NCBI RefSeq assembly: GCF_002261265.1
Contig: NZ_NEVK01000003.1
Span: 248,001-312,000, forward strand
Length of the DNA stretch: 64,000 nucleotides
From: Bordetella genomosp. 7
GTDB taxonomy: Bacteria > Pseudomonadota > Gammaproteobacteria > Burkholderiales > Burkholderiaceae_B
Direction: 5' to 3'
Positions 25,611 to 33,569 of this stretch are shown here, one piece after another (the stretch's first letter is position 1; the number at the start of each line of letters is the position of its first letter). A program made the position numbers and the translations under genes. The notes beneath the pieces are model-generated. The model ran no database searches, was not told the origin of the DNA, and saw only the letters and a program-made list of their open reading frames with translations.

Positions 25611-26177
25611 ATGAAACGGCTAGCACTAATAACCTTGGCCTTATGTACGTTCAGCGCGTGGGGCCAAACCATCAACACGGGCGCCAGCGCGGGTTCCAAC
25701 GCATCCAGCAACGCCAACTCGAGCTCACAGTCCGGTACGGCCCAGGTCGGGGTGTCGGCGGAGATGGGCATGGGAAACATCACCTTCGAGGGGTCGTCGC
25801 AACGCAAGCACCAAAGCATTTCCACCACGCCCAATGTGTATATCGCGCCCAGCATGTTCGGCGGTTCCAACAACTGCGGCCAGAGCAACACAATGGGAGT
25901 GGGCGTCACGGGCTTCGGCATCGGCGGTTCCGTGGCGTCCGAAAGTTCGTCTTGTAACGCCCGTGAAGATACAGCCACCGCCTACAAGCTCGGCTACAAA
26001 GAGGTTGCGGAAATGCGCTTCTTCTGTTTCGGTGAAGAAGAGAACCGCCTGGCCTGGGAAGCCACCGGCCACACCTGCCCGCCAAGCGCCGGCCCCGTGG
26101 CCCAAAACCGCCAGACCGTCGCCGCCACGCCCAGCAGCGCCAGTTTCGGGCCGGTGGCCGGATACATCGAGCCCTGA
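25611..26177 (+). CDS. Secreted Ser/Asn/Gly-rich protein with Cys-pair core
   Basis: The 188-residue protein has a signal peptide (MKRLALITLALCTFSAWGQ), a low-complexity Ser/Asn/Gly head (to about residue 45) and a core with NNCGQSNTMGVGVTGFGIGG and SSSCNARED. A helical segment with YKEVAEMRFFCFGEEE and TGHTCPP follows. The order (Cys, Gly-rich hydrophobic stretch, Cys-N-A-R, short helix, Cys-Pro) resembles small secreted or membrane proteins I associate with tailed-phage genomes, though I cannot name the family. It ends 32 bp before a strong terminator, closing the cluster. Confidence 0.75.
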   Translation: MKRLALITLALCTFSAWGQTINTGASAGSNASSNANSSSQSGTAQVGVSAEMGMGNITFEGSSQRKHQSISTTPNVYIAPSMFGGSNNCGQSNTMGVGVTGFGIGGSVASESSSCNAREDTATAYKLGYKEVAEMRFFCFGEEENRLAWEATGHTCPPSAGPVAQNRQTVAATPSSASFGPVAGYIEP

Positions 26178-26208
26178 AGCCAGATCGGCCGGCGGTGCAG
26201 ATCGTCAA

Positions 26209-26247
26209 AAACAAGGCTCTCGGATCGAGAGCCTTGTTTCTGTCATG
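26209..26247. terminator. Strong bidirectional terminator
   Basis: A perfect 14-pair stem (AAACAAGGCTCTCG with CGAGAGCCTTGTTT, loop GAT) spans 26209-26239. It serves the secreted-protein gene on the plus strand, with TTTCTGTC following, and the convergent phosphodiesterase gene on the minus strand, where a TTTTGAC run follows. Confidence 0.92.
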
Positions 26248-26277
26248 GAGGGCACGGCGGCCACAAGATCTGCAGCC

Positions 26278-27096
26278 CTATCCCGCTATGGCGATCGAGT
26301 GATCGTATTCGCCAAGCGGGAATCTCTTTCCGGCATTCAGATAGTCTTCCAGGTGGATCAGCACCTGATCGGCCTCCACCCGAACGACGCCGTACTGCGG
26401 GGGTTCGTGCGCACCCAGCACGTCAAGCTGTTTGCCGTGCAGATCCAGCGCGACTTGATGATTGGTGCCGCGCAAGGTCGAATAAGGGATGCCGCGGAAG
26501 GCGCCGAAGATCGGGCGATGAATATGCCCGAAGAACACCTGGCGGATGCGGTGCTCATGCCCGGCAATGGCCGCCATGAACGGGCCGGTGTCGCGCAAAG
26601 AGATGGCGTCCATGCTGTGAATGCCAATCGAAAAGAACGGATGGTGCATGAAGATCAGCACCGGGCTATCGGTATGTTCCAGTTGCTGGCGCAGCCAGGC
26701 GCCGCGCCGGGCGCAGAACACGCCCCATGTAACGCCGGGCTCGTTCGTATCAAGGAAAATCGCCAGCGAACCATTGAAATCCGCGGTGTACTGCACAAAG
26801 CCGTCGGCATCGCGGGGCACTTCCGGAAAATGATTCTGGAAGCGCAGCCGGTGGTCGTGGTTGCCCAGAATGGGGTAGATGGGCATGGTAACCGGCGCCA
26901 GGCATTCGCGCAGATGACGATAGGCGTCGTCGTGCCCGTAATGCGTGAGGTCGCCGGTGATCACCAGGGCCTGCGCATCCGGCTGGTTCGCCTGCATATG
27001 GGCGACGGCCTGTTGCACGCGTTTTTTGGGATTCGTGCCGTACAGGTCGCCCGCGTCGGCCACCAGGTGCGTGTCGGTCAGATGAATGAATTTCAT
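26278..27096 (-). CDS. GpdQ/CpdA-like class III metallophosphodiesterase
   Basis: The 272-residue protein shows the dinuclear metal motifs in order: DTHLVADAGDLYG (residue 8 on), ITGDLTHYG, GNHDHR, FMHHPFFS and FFGHIHR. Length and layout match GpdQ and cyclic-nucleotide phosphodiesterases, including the LYG and GIHSMDAIS segments typical of GpdQ. GpdQ releases glycerol-3-phosphate from glycerophosphodiesters. It is the last gene of an ABC uptake operon, which favours a catabolic over a signalling role, but cAMP phosphodiesterase activity cannot be excluded. Confidence 0.85.
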   Translation of the reverse strand: MKFIHLTDTHLVADAGDLYGTNPKKRVQQAVAHMQANQPDAQALVITGDLTHYGHDDAYRHLRECLAPVTMPIYPILGNHDHRLRFQNHFPEVPRDADGFVQYTADFNGSLAIFLDTNEPGVTWGVFCARRGAWLRQQLEHTDSPVLIFMHHPFFSIGIHSMDAISLRDTGPFMAAIAGHEHRIRQVFFGHIHRPIFGAFRGIPYSTLRGTNHQVALDLHGKQLDVLGAHEPPQYGVVRVEADQVLIHLEDYLNAGKRFPLGEYDHSIAIAG

Positions 27097-27106
27097 CGAG
27101 ATTCCT

Positions 27107-28366
27107 TTAGTTCAACAGCGCCTGCACGTCCTTGACCATCGCGTCCAGCGCTTGCTGCGGCTGCGCGCTCTTGTCGAACACGGTCTGCAGGTGGTCGTGG
27201 ATCACGTCGGTGATTTTCAGGCCGTTCTCGCCCGGGAAGGCATACCAGCCGGTCAGCCAGGCTTGCTGCTTGACGGCCGTGTACTGATTCGGATTGGCGT
27301 CATAGTAGCCGGCCAGCATCTTCGGGTCGTCGATGGGCAGCGTGTTGGCGGGAAAATAGCCCGTCGATTGGGTCATCAGCGTGGCGCCTTCGGGGCCCGT
27401 CACGAACTTGATGTATTCCCAGGCGGCTTTCTGACGCTCCGGATCCTTGGTGAACATCATGGCGACGTTGCCTCCCGCAGGTACGGTGCCCTTGTCGGCG
27501 TACACAGGAAAGTAGCCTGTCACCATGCGGAACTTGTCACCGATCTGCGACTCGATATGCTGCAGCCGCGAGGTCGAGCTCGACAGCACTGCCAGCTGGC
27601 CGTTCACGAATAGCTGTTGCGCGTCGCGGTACGAGAAATTGCCCATGGTGCCGTTTTGCACCATGCGCCCAAGCTGCGCAATGGATTCGCGGCCGATGGC
27701 ATTGTCAAAGGCCACCTTGGTCTCGTCGGCGTTCAACATGGCGCCGCCTTTCGAAAAGATGATGGCTTGCCACAGCCAGTTGCCGGTGATCTCCCAATCG
27801 TAGTGCAGGCCATGCGTGCCGGGGCTGGCCTGGCGCGACTTGTCGGCTACCGCGATTATGTCGTCCCAGTTCTTGGGCAGTGCGTCATCGGCGACACCGA
27901 CTTTTTCCAGCAGATCCATGTTGTAGTAAACGATGGGCGTGGACAGCGAAAAGCCGATGCCGACCTGCTTGCCGTTGATCTGCCCCAGCGACATCAGGGC
28001 GTCGCTATAGCCGCTTTGTTCCCAGTCGGGTTCGGCCTTGATGAAGGGCGTCAGATCGACTGCGATACCCCGGTCGACAAAGATGCGCTGGCGGTTCAGG
28101 CCCTGGAACGACACGTCGGCCAGCTGGCCGGTCACGGCGTGGCGCAGCGCCTGCTGGGCCGCGGCTTCGTACTCGGGCGTGGGGGCACGGAACTTCACCG
28201 TGTAGTCGGGAAACTTGGCGGTGAACCGCTTGGCAATTTCCTGGTGCGTCTGGTTGAACACATCCGGGTAGGGGTACTCGACCACGAGTTCTACCTTGGC
28301 AGCCTGGGCTGCGGCGCCGGTCATGGCAAGGCCGGCAAGCACACTGAATAACACCTTGAATTGCAT
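27107..28366 (-). CDS. ABC transporter solute-binding protein, UgpB-like (family 1)
   Basis: The 419-residue protein has a signal peptide (MQFKVLFSVLAGLAMTGAAAQA) and the family-1 extracellular binding-protein pattern: VELVVEYPYP, TPIVYYNMDLLEKVG, and AWEYIKFVTGPEGATLMTQSTGYFP with WLTGWYAFPGENGLKI near the C-terminus. Relatives bind sn-glycerol-3-phosphate, glycerophosphodiesters or oligosaccharides. ATG at 28366 follows AAGGAATT. It lies 10 bp downstream of the second permease gene, within the operon. Confidence 0.92.
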   Translation of the reverse strand: MQFKVLFSVLAGLAMTGAAAQAAKVELVVEYPYPDVFNQTHQEIAKRFTAKFPDYTVKFRAPTPEYEAAAQQALRHAVTGQLADVSFQGLNRQRIFVDRGIAVDLTPFIKAEPDWEQSGYSDALMSLGQINGKQVGIGFSLSTPIVYYNMDLLEKVGVADDALPKNWDDIIAVADKSRQASPGTHGLHYDWEITGNWLWQAIIFSKGGAMLNADETKVAFDNAIGRESIAQLGRMVQNGTMGNFSYRDAQQLFVNGQLAVLSSSTSRLQHIESQIGDKFRMVTGYFPVYADKGTVPAGGNVAMMFTKDPERQKAAWEYIKFVTGPEGATLMTQSTGYFPANTLPIDDPKMLAGYYDANPNQYTAVKQQAWLTGWYAFPGENGLKITDVIHDHLQTVFDKSAQPQQALDAMVKDVQALLN

Positions 28367-28376
28367 CTGAATTCCT

Positions 28377-29219
28377 TTAACCTTTGACACCCGAGAGGGT
28401 GACGCCTTCGATAAAGCGCTTCTGCGCAGACAGAAAGAACAACAGCAGCGGCAAGGTGATAATGACCGTGCCGGCCATCAGAGGACCGTAGTTGGTCCCG
28501 GATTCTTCGTTCTTGAAAAACATGGTTCCCAGCGGCGGCGTGGCGAGATCCATCGAGTTGATCACCAGCAGCGGCCAGAAATAGTCGTTCCAGTGCCACA
28601 CCACCGAGAAGATAGAGAACGCGATCAGCGCGGGCATGGCGGCGGGCATGAGCACCCGCCACACCAGTTCGAACTCGCCCATGCCGTCCAGGCGCGCGGC
28701 ATGGATCAGGTCATTGGGCACGCCCATGAAGAACTGGCGCATCAGGAAGATGCCGAACGCCGAGGCGATGAAGGGGATGATCAGCGCCGCGGTCGTGTCC
28801 AGCAGGCCCGCATGGTGCAGCAGGATGTACAACGGGATGGCCGTGGCCTGAAACGGAATCATCAGGGACAGCAGAACCAACCCCCAGGCCATGCGCTTGC
28901 CCCGAAATTCCAGCTTGGCGAAGCAGTACGCGGCCGGCAGCGACACGAGGATCTGCAGAATCAGAATGCCGCCGCACACGATCACGCCGTTGGCCAGGTA
29001 TCGCAGCAGCGGCACTTGCGTAAGCGCCTGCGTGTAGTTTTCAATGGCCGCCCACTTCTGCGGCAGCAGGTGGAAACCTTGCCGGAATATTTCGTCTGCC
29101 GGCTTGAACGATGTCGACAGCATCCACACGAACGGCAGCAGGTAGATCATCGCCCCGGTAAACAGCACGGCATGCCGGAAAACCCGCCAGGACCAGGATG
29201 CTTGCAAGGGATTCTTCAT
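28377..29219 (-). CDS. ABC transporter permease, UgpE/MalG-like
   Basis: The 280-residue membrane protein has six hydrophobic segments. The EAA-type loop near residue 190 reads VPNDLIHAARLDGMGEFELVWRVLMP, contacting the ATPase. The C-terminal end VTLSGVKG is typical of UgpE/MalG. Its start codon overlaps the stop of the preceding permease by one base (TGATG), so translation is coupled. Confidence 0.93.
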   Translation of the reverse strand: MKNPLQASWSWRVFRHAVLFTGAMIYLLPFVWMLSTSFKPADEIFRQGFHLLPQKWAAIENYTQALTQVPLLRYLANGVIVCGGILILQILVSLPAAYCFAKLEFRGKRMAWGLVLLSLMIPFQATAIPLYILLHHAGLLDTTAALIIPFIASAFGIFLMRQFFMGVPNDLIHAARLDGMGEFELVWRVLMPAAMPALIAFSIFSVVWHWNDYFWPLLVINSMDLATPPLGTMFFKNEESGTNYGPLMAGTVIITLPLLLFFLSAQKRFIEGVTLSGVKG

Positions 29220-30091
29220 CAGTAGTGCGTCCGTTTTTCCATGCCGATCTGCTGGATCAGCGTCAATATGAAGATGCAGGCGACGAACACCACCACCATT
29301 GCCGACGCATACCCCATGCGGAAGAATCCAAAACCTTCCGAATAGATCGTGTGCAGCAGCACTTCCGTGGCCTTGTTCGGCCCGCCCTGGGTCAAGGCGT
29401 GCACGGTGTCAAAGACCTGCAGCGATCGGATGGCGCATACGGTGACGACGAACAACATGGTGGGGCCCAGCATCGGCAGGATCAGCCTGAACAGGCGGTC
29501 CACCGGGTGGCGCATGCCGTCGAGCAGACAGGCGTCGCGCAGTTCTGAGGGGATGCTCTTGAGCCCGGCAAGAAACATCACGAGCGCCAGGCCGGACATC
29601 TGCCAGATGCCGATTACGGCCAGCGAGGGCAGCGCCAGGTCGTAGTCCCGCAACCAGTTGCGAGGTTCGCCGCCAAACATCGACAGCACATAATTGAAGA
29701 AGCCGGCCGTCGGGTGCATCAGGAATTGCCACACGATGGCCATGGCAATCAACGTCGAGGCCACCGGCATGAAGAAGGCCGTCCGATAGAAAGAACGCCA
29801 GCTGTCGTGCGATTCGATCAGCAGCGCCAGGCCGAGCCCCAGGCCGATGGACCCCAAAGACACCACGATCAGGTAAAACACTGTGTTGGAAAAGCTCTTG
29901 CGAAACGAATCGTCGTTCCAGAGCTGGATGTAGTTTTCCAGGCCCACCCAATTCCACGTGGCGGCGCCGAATTGCCAGTCGGTCATCGACATCAGCGCCA
30001 CGATGGCCAACGGCACGATCAGCAGAAGCGCCGTAAGAACAAGGCTGGGGCCAAGCAGCAGCGCCAGCGGCAAGGGTTTGATACGCATCAT
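29219..30091 (-). CDS. ABC transporter permease, UgpA/MalF-like
   Basis: The 290-residue membrane protein has six hydrophobic segments and the EAA-type loop GLKSIPSELRDACLLDGMRH near residue 191, then GGPNKATEVLLHTIYSEGF typical of sugar permease partner A. It pairs with the overlapping downstream permease. A second ATG is one codon later. It lies 20 bp downstream of the ATPase gene. Confidence 0.93.
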   Translation of the reverse strand: MMRIKPLPLALLLGPSLVLTALLLIVPLAIVALMSMTDWQFGAATWNWVGLENYIQLWNDDSFRKSFSNTVFYLIVVSLGSIGLGLGLALLIESHDSWRSFYRTAFFMPVASTLIAMAIVWQFLMHPTAGFFNYVLSMFGGEPRNWLRDYDLALPSLAVIGIWQMSGLALVMFLAGLKSIPSELRDACLLDGMRHPVDRLFRLILPMLGPTMLFVVTVCAIRSLQVFDTVHALTQGGPNKATEVLLHTIYSEGFGFFRMGYASAMVVVFVACIFILTLIQQIGMEKRTHY

Positions 30092-30111
30092 ATGAATTGC
30101 CCTTGCCGATG

Positions 30112-31248
30112 TCAGGCGGCCCGGAACATCTGCGGGCGATCGAGCGCCAGGCGACGACCGCTGGCATCAAAGGCATGCCAGGCGTCCTGGTGGATATACA
30201 CCGTCAGCGGGCTTCCCGCCTGCGCTCGCGACTGAGGGTCGAGCACCGCCATCACGTTTTCGTCGGCCGCCGTTCGCAGCGTGATCATGCAGTCGGCGCC
30301 CGTGAACTCCACCTGCGTGACCACGCCGCTGACGGGCAGGGCATCGCGCATCGGGGTGAGCGCAGCTTCATGAGGGCGAAATGCCAGCCTGTGCGTTTCA
30401 CTGGGGAAGGCGCCGTCCAGCGCGCGCCCCTGCAGCGTCGGCCTGCCCGCGCCATCGCGTTCGACCGTCAGGAAGTTGATGCGCGGCGCCCCGACAAACG
30501 CGGCAACGTTGGCATGCTCAGGCGCGTGGTAGATGTCTTGCGGAGTGCCCAGTTGCAGGATCTGGCCGTCTTTCATGACCGCCACCCGGTCGGACATCGA
30601 CATGGCTTCATGCTGGTCGTGCGTCACGTACACGAACGTCACCCCCAGCTTTTCGTGCAGCTGGCGGATTTCGCTACGCAACGATTGACGCAGGTTGGCA
30701 TCCAGATTGGACAGCGGTTCGTCGAATAGGAACAACGACGGACGACGCACCATGGCCCGCGCAAGCGCCACCCGTTGCCGCTGTCCGCCGGACAATTGAG
30801 CGGGCTTGCGCGCCCACAGATGTTCGATGCCCAGCACCCGCGCCACTTCCGTGCCCTGAGCCTGAGCTTGCCGCACTTGACGTCGCGTGGCCGGGCTGAG
30901 CCAGCGCACCCCCGGCAGACGCTGCACGAAGTTCAACGATCGCATGTACAGCGGCATGCAGACGTTATCGCGCACGGACAGGTGCGGGTACAGCGCATAC
31001 GACTGGAACACCATGGCGCAATCGCGCTCGCCGGGCGAGCGCGTCAGCAAGTTCGTGTCGCCGCGGCGTATCGTGCCGGCATCCGGCATCTCCAGGCCGG
31101 CCAGCAGCTTCAGCAGCGTGGATTTGCCGCAGCCGGATGCGCCCAGCAGCGTCAGGAACTCCCCGTCCCGGATGGTCAGCGACAGGCCGTCGAGGACCTT
31201 GGTATTGCCGTAGGTCTTCGCGATGTTTTCAAGCACGATATCAGTCAT
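30112..31248 (-). CDS. ABC transporter ATPase, UgpC/MalK-like
   Basis: The 378-residue protein has Walker A GASGCGKSTLL, Q-loop MVFQSYALYPHL, signature LSGGQRQRVALARAMV, Walker B LFLFDEPLSNLDA and switch HDQHEAMSM. A C-terminal OB-type regulatory domain follows from about residue 240 (RPHEAALTP, CMITLRTA). An insertion between Q-loop and signature (about residues 100-130, RSLNFVQRLPGVRWLSPATRR) is slightly longer than in typical MalK. The gene overlaps the HAD gene stop by 8 bp. Confidence 0.94.
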   Translation of the reverse strand: MTDIVLENIAKTYGNTKVLDGLSLTIRDGEFLTLLGASGCGKSTLLKLLAGLEMPDAGTIRRGDTNLLTRSPGERDCAMVFQSYALYPHLSVRDNVCMPLYMRSLNFVQRLPGVRWLSPATRRQVRQAQAQGTEVARVLGIEHLWARKPAQLSGGQRQRVALARAMVRRPSLFLFDEPLSNLDANLRQSLRSEIRQLHEKLGVTFVYVTHDQHEAMSMSDRVAVMKDGQILQLGTPQDIYHAPEHANVAAFVGAPRINFLTVERDGAGRPTLQGRALDGAFPSETHRLAFRPHEAALTPMRDALPVSGVVTQVEFTGADCMITLRTAADENVMAVLDPQSRAQAGSPLTVYIHQDAWHAFDASGRRLALDRPQMFRAA

Positions 31249-31927
31249 GGTTCACCTCCATCACAGGCAACGGCTGCGCCAGCCGCTGCGAGAGTTCATC
31301 GATATGGCGGTACCACACGACAGCAGGACGCAGATCGTGCGCATGGGTGTGATAACCCCCCAGGTGGGCGGCAAAGTGCATCCCCGCTGCTTGGGCGCAG
31401 GCGGCGTCAATGTGCGAGTCGCCTACGAAAAGCACCTGCGACGGGTGCTCGGCCACATGCAACGCAGTCGCGATCAGGGGTTGAGGGTCGGGCTTGGCGG
31501 GCAGGCCGTCATCGAGACATTGCGTATGCCTGAACAAGGACTGCCAGCCCAAGTGCCGCAGCAGGATCTCGGTCGAGGCGCGGTCGCGGTTGGTACACAG
31601 GGCCAGCGGGTAACCGCTTGCGGCGAGCCGTTGGAGCGCGATGTCGACACCGTCATACGGTTGCGCGTCGGTAAGCTTGCGCGTCAGATAGTCGTGGTGC
31701 ATGGCGCTTGCCAGCGCGGCTCGTTCCGGGCCTGTCGGCGTCAGGTGGCGCGCCGCCCGTTCGAACATCGGAGCAATGCCTTCGCTGAGTGCGTGGCGCA
31801 ACACATCGGGGCGCGGGGCGCATCCGGGCGCGACAGCCTGCGCAGCGGCAAACAGGCTGGGCCAGGTATCGATCAACGTGCCATCCAGATCGAACACGAT
31901 GGCGGTGTAATGAAGGGGCGTTATCAT
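31241..31927 (-). CDS. HAD-family phosphatase, phosphoglycolate phosphatase-like
   Basis: The 228-residue protein carries HAD motif I (VFDLDGTLIDTW), motif II region ALCTNRD, motif III lysine in DGLPAKPDP and motif IV FVGDSHIDAACA, with a helical C1 cap. It is the first gene of the ABC operon, overlapping the ATPase gene. In this context it may dephosphorylate an imported or released phosphate ester (for example glycerol-3-phosphate or a sugar phosphate); this is inference. ATG at 31927 is preferred to one three codons upstream. Confidence 0.85.
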   Translation of the reverse strand: MITPLHYTAIVFDLDGTLIDTWPSLFAAAQAVAPGCAPRPDVLRHALSEGIAPMFERAARHLTPTGPERAALASAMHHDYLTRKLTDAQPYDGVDIALQRLAASGYPLALCTNRDRASTEILLRHLGWQSLFRHTQCLDDGLPAKPDPQPLIATALHVAEHPSQVLFVGDSHIDAACAQAAGMHFAAHLGGYHTHAHDLRPAVVWYRHIDELSQRLAQPLPVMEVNHD

Positions 31928-31948
31928 GGCCGCCACTTTAATGATCGA

Positions 31949-31958
31949 ATGTGAACAT
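31949..31958. promoter_or_regulatory. Candidate DeoR operator, distal copy
   Basis: ATGTGAACAT occurs here and again at 32011-32020, in the 95-bp divergent gap between the HAD-ABC operon and its DeoR gene. Each has ATGT/ACAT arms, is accompanied by a TGATCGAA sequence, and the centres are 62 bp (about six helical turns) apart, fitting looped repression. Confidence 0.6.
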
Positions 31959-32010
31959 TTTGTGAATCAAGCGCGGCTATTTGCTGTGCTAAATTGATCG
32001 AAATAGGCGC

Positions 32011-32020
32011 ATGTGAACAT
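32011..32020. promoter_or_regulatory. Candidate DeoR operator, proximal copy
   Basis: The second ATGTGAACAT lies only two bases before the DeoR gene ATG. That position implies autoregulation, with the transcription start very near the start codon or upstream of this site. Confidence 0.6.
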
Positions 32021-32022
32021 AT

Positions 32023-32811
32023 ATGATCAAAGCCGAACGTCAGCAGCGTATCCTCACCTTCATGCAAGAGACCAACGCCGTGACCGTGCGGGATCTTGCC
32101 CAGATGTTCTCGGCGTCGCCCATCACCATTCGGCGAGATCTGCTCGAACTGCGGGATAAAGGGCTGCTGGAGCGCACGCATGGCGGCGCGGTTTTATCGC
32201 AGGAAGTGTTGGCCGAGGGCAGCGCCCGGTACGAGATGTACAGCTACTCGGAACGCCACAGCCAGCAGTCCGCAGAGAAAGCCGCGATCGCGGAATGCGC
32301 GGCGCAATACATCTCGGACGGCGACAGCATTCTTATCAATGCAGGCACCACGGCCCATGCGCTGGCGATGGCGCTGCGCGGCCATCAAGACCTGCACATC
32401 ATCACCAATGGCCTGTCAGTGGCCACGGCGGCAGGCCAAAGCCATCTTGCGCACGTCTATGTGCTGGCAGGCCGCCTGGATCCCCGCAAACTGGCCACGA
32501 TAGAGCGGCACGAGAACAACACCCTGCCGGATATCCAGGTTCGCGAAGCGTTTCTGGGCGTGCATGCGGTCAACGCCGACGGCATTTTCATGCGGGAAAG
32601 CGAAGACGCGGCGATGAACCGCGCTTTTGTCGCCGCGGCGACCCGCACGACTGTCCTGGCCGACCACACCAAGTTTCAAGCGCACGCCAGCTTCCGGGTG
32701 TGCGGATGGCAACAGGTGCAGCGGCTGATTACCGACCGAGCGGTCGAACCTTCCGTGCTCGAAGCCATTCGCCGGCAGGGCGTGGAAGTTGTTCTGGCTC
32801 AGGGTTCTTGA
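32023..32811 (+). CDS. DeoR/GlpR-family transcriptional repressor
   Basis: The 262-residue protein has an N-terminal DeoR winged helix (MIKAERQQRILTFMQETNAV, then ASPITIRRDLLELRDKGLLERTHGGAVL). The sugar-isomerase-like sensor domain follows (DSILINAGTTAHALAMAL, HIITNGLSVA, MRESEDAAMNRAF, VLADHTKF). Such repressors respond to phosphorylated sugars or glycerol-3-phosphate. It is divergent from the HAD-ABC-phosphodiesterase operon, which carries matching operator copies, so it is the probable regulator. The GlpR-like type fits a glycerol-3-phosphate theme. Confidence 0.92.
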   Translation: MIKAERQQRILTFMQETNAVTVRDLAQMFSASPITIRRDLLELRDKGLLERTHGGAVLSQEVLAEGSARYEMYSYSERHSQQSAEKAAIAECAAQYISDGDSILINAGTTAHALAMALRGHQDLHIITNGLSVATAAGQSHLAHVYVLAGRLDPRKLATIERHENNTLPDIQVREAFLGVHAVNADGIFMRESEDAAMNRAFVAAATRTTVLADHTKFQAHASFRVCGWQQVQRLITDRAVEPSVLEAIRRQGVEVVLAQGS

Positions 32812-33014
32812 CAGCACGTTTGCCCGGGCCGATGGCGCATCTGCCTGAGGGGGCTCGCCATGAATGCCGGGTGGGTCGGGCAAAGGGTGGGCCGGTTCAG
32901 GGCCAGGATGGCGGCGGTTGAATGGCAAATTTTGCCCACCATTTTGCCTGCCGATAGTGCCTACATGCCGCACCCAAAGAAAAAGGCCCTCATTGCTGAG
33001 AGCCTTGATTCTGC
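32812..33014. other. Gene-free stretch before tRNA-Cys
   Basis: Between the DeoR gene stop and tRNA-Cys I see no convincing coding frame. The only clear element is the tRNA-Cys terminator at 32977-33006. Together with the tRNA genes and spacers, the stretch to 33569 holds no protein gene. Confidence 0.6.
32977..33006 (-). terminator. Terminator of tRNA-Cys
   Basis: AAGGCCCTCA and TGAGAGCCTT form a ten-base stem (one G-U/A-C type imperfection) with a four-base loop. On the minus strand it is followed by TTTTTC, immediately downstream of tRNA-Cys. Confidence 0.8.
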
Positions 33015-33088
33015 TGGAGGCGCAAGCCGGAATCGAACCGACGTACACGGATTTGCAATCCGCTGCATAACCACTCTGCCATTGCGCC
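33015..33088 (-). tRNA. tRNA-Cys (GCA)
   Basis: The minus strand reads GGCGCAATGGCAGAGTGG at the 5' end, anticodon loop with GCA flanked by GCGGATT and AATCCGT, T-arm GGTTCGATTCC, acceptor TTGCGCC and encoded CCA. The cloverleaf closes without mismatches that I can see, length 74 nt. It reads cysteine codons UGU and UGC. Confidence 0.96.
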
Positions 33089-33232
33089 AGGGGCGTCATT
33101 TGCCAAGCCCGCTATTGTACAGGAAAGCTGACGTTTGTGTCTTGCCGGGGTAAGCCGCAAGCGCCCAGGGCACGCGGCGGCGATGTGGCGCGCGTGCCGC
33201 CGCGCAAACCGACGCGCACGGCCGCCCCAACG

Positions 33233-33263
33233 AAAAAGGGGCGCGTCCCTGGACGAGCCCCTT
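33233..33263 (-). terminator. Terminator after the first tRNA-Gly
   Basis: On the minus strand GGGGC-t-CGTCC pairs with GGACG-c-GCCCC, followed by TTTTTCG. It lies 47 bp beyond the tRNA-Gly end and before tRNA-Cys, so the two tRNAs are probably separate transcripts or are processed. Confidence 0.65.
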
Positions 33264-33301
33264 CTGCCTGGCGCCTGCCGCATTGCCACTTGGCGGCGGG
33301 C

Positions 33302-33387
33302 AAAAATTCTGGAGCGGGAGACGAGTCTCGAACTCGCGACCTCAACCTTGGCAAGGTTGCGCTCTACCAACTGAGCTACTCCCGCAT
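33302..33387. repeat. 86-bp direct repeat containing tRNA-Gly, copy 1
   Basis: The 76-nt tRNA-Gly plus eight flanking bases on its 3' side (AAAAATTC) and two on its 5' side are identical to 42645-42730, in the same orientation. The identity breaks immediately outside. Confidence 0.9.
33310..33385 (-). tRNA. tRNA-Gly (GCC), copy 1
   Basis: The minus strand reads GCGGGAGTAGCTCAGTTGG at the 5' end, anticodon GCC between AACCTT and AAGGTT, T-arm GAGTTCGAGACTC, acceptor CTCCCGC and CCA, 76 nt. A TATAAT box is at 33430-33435 on the same strand, about 45 bp upstream. An identical copy is at 42653-42728. Confidence 0.97.
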
Positions 33388-33569
33388 GCTGCACGCCACA
33401 AAATTACAGGCGCGGCAACAAAGAAAAAAATTATAGCATTGTTTTTTGCGCCCTGCCATACGCACACGGCGCTATGTCGACGGCAGGGCTTTCGCGGGGC
33501 AGTCGGCGCGTATAGAGTGACCACATCTGCAATCTGCCCGGCTGGCGCCGACCGCCGGTCCGCCGATCC

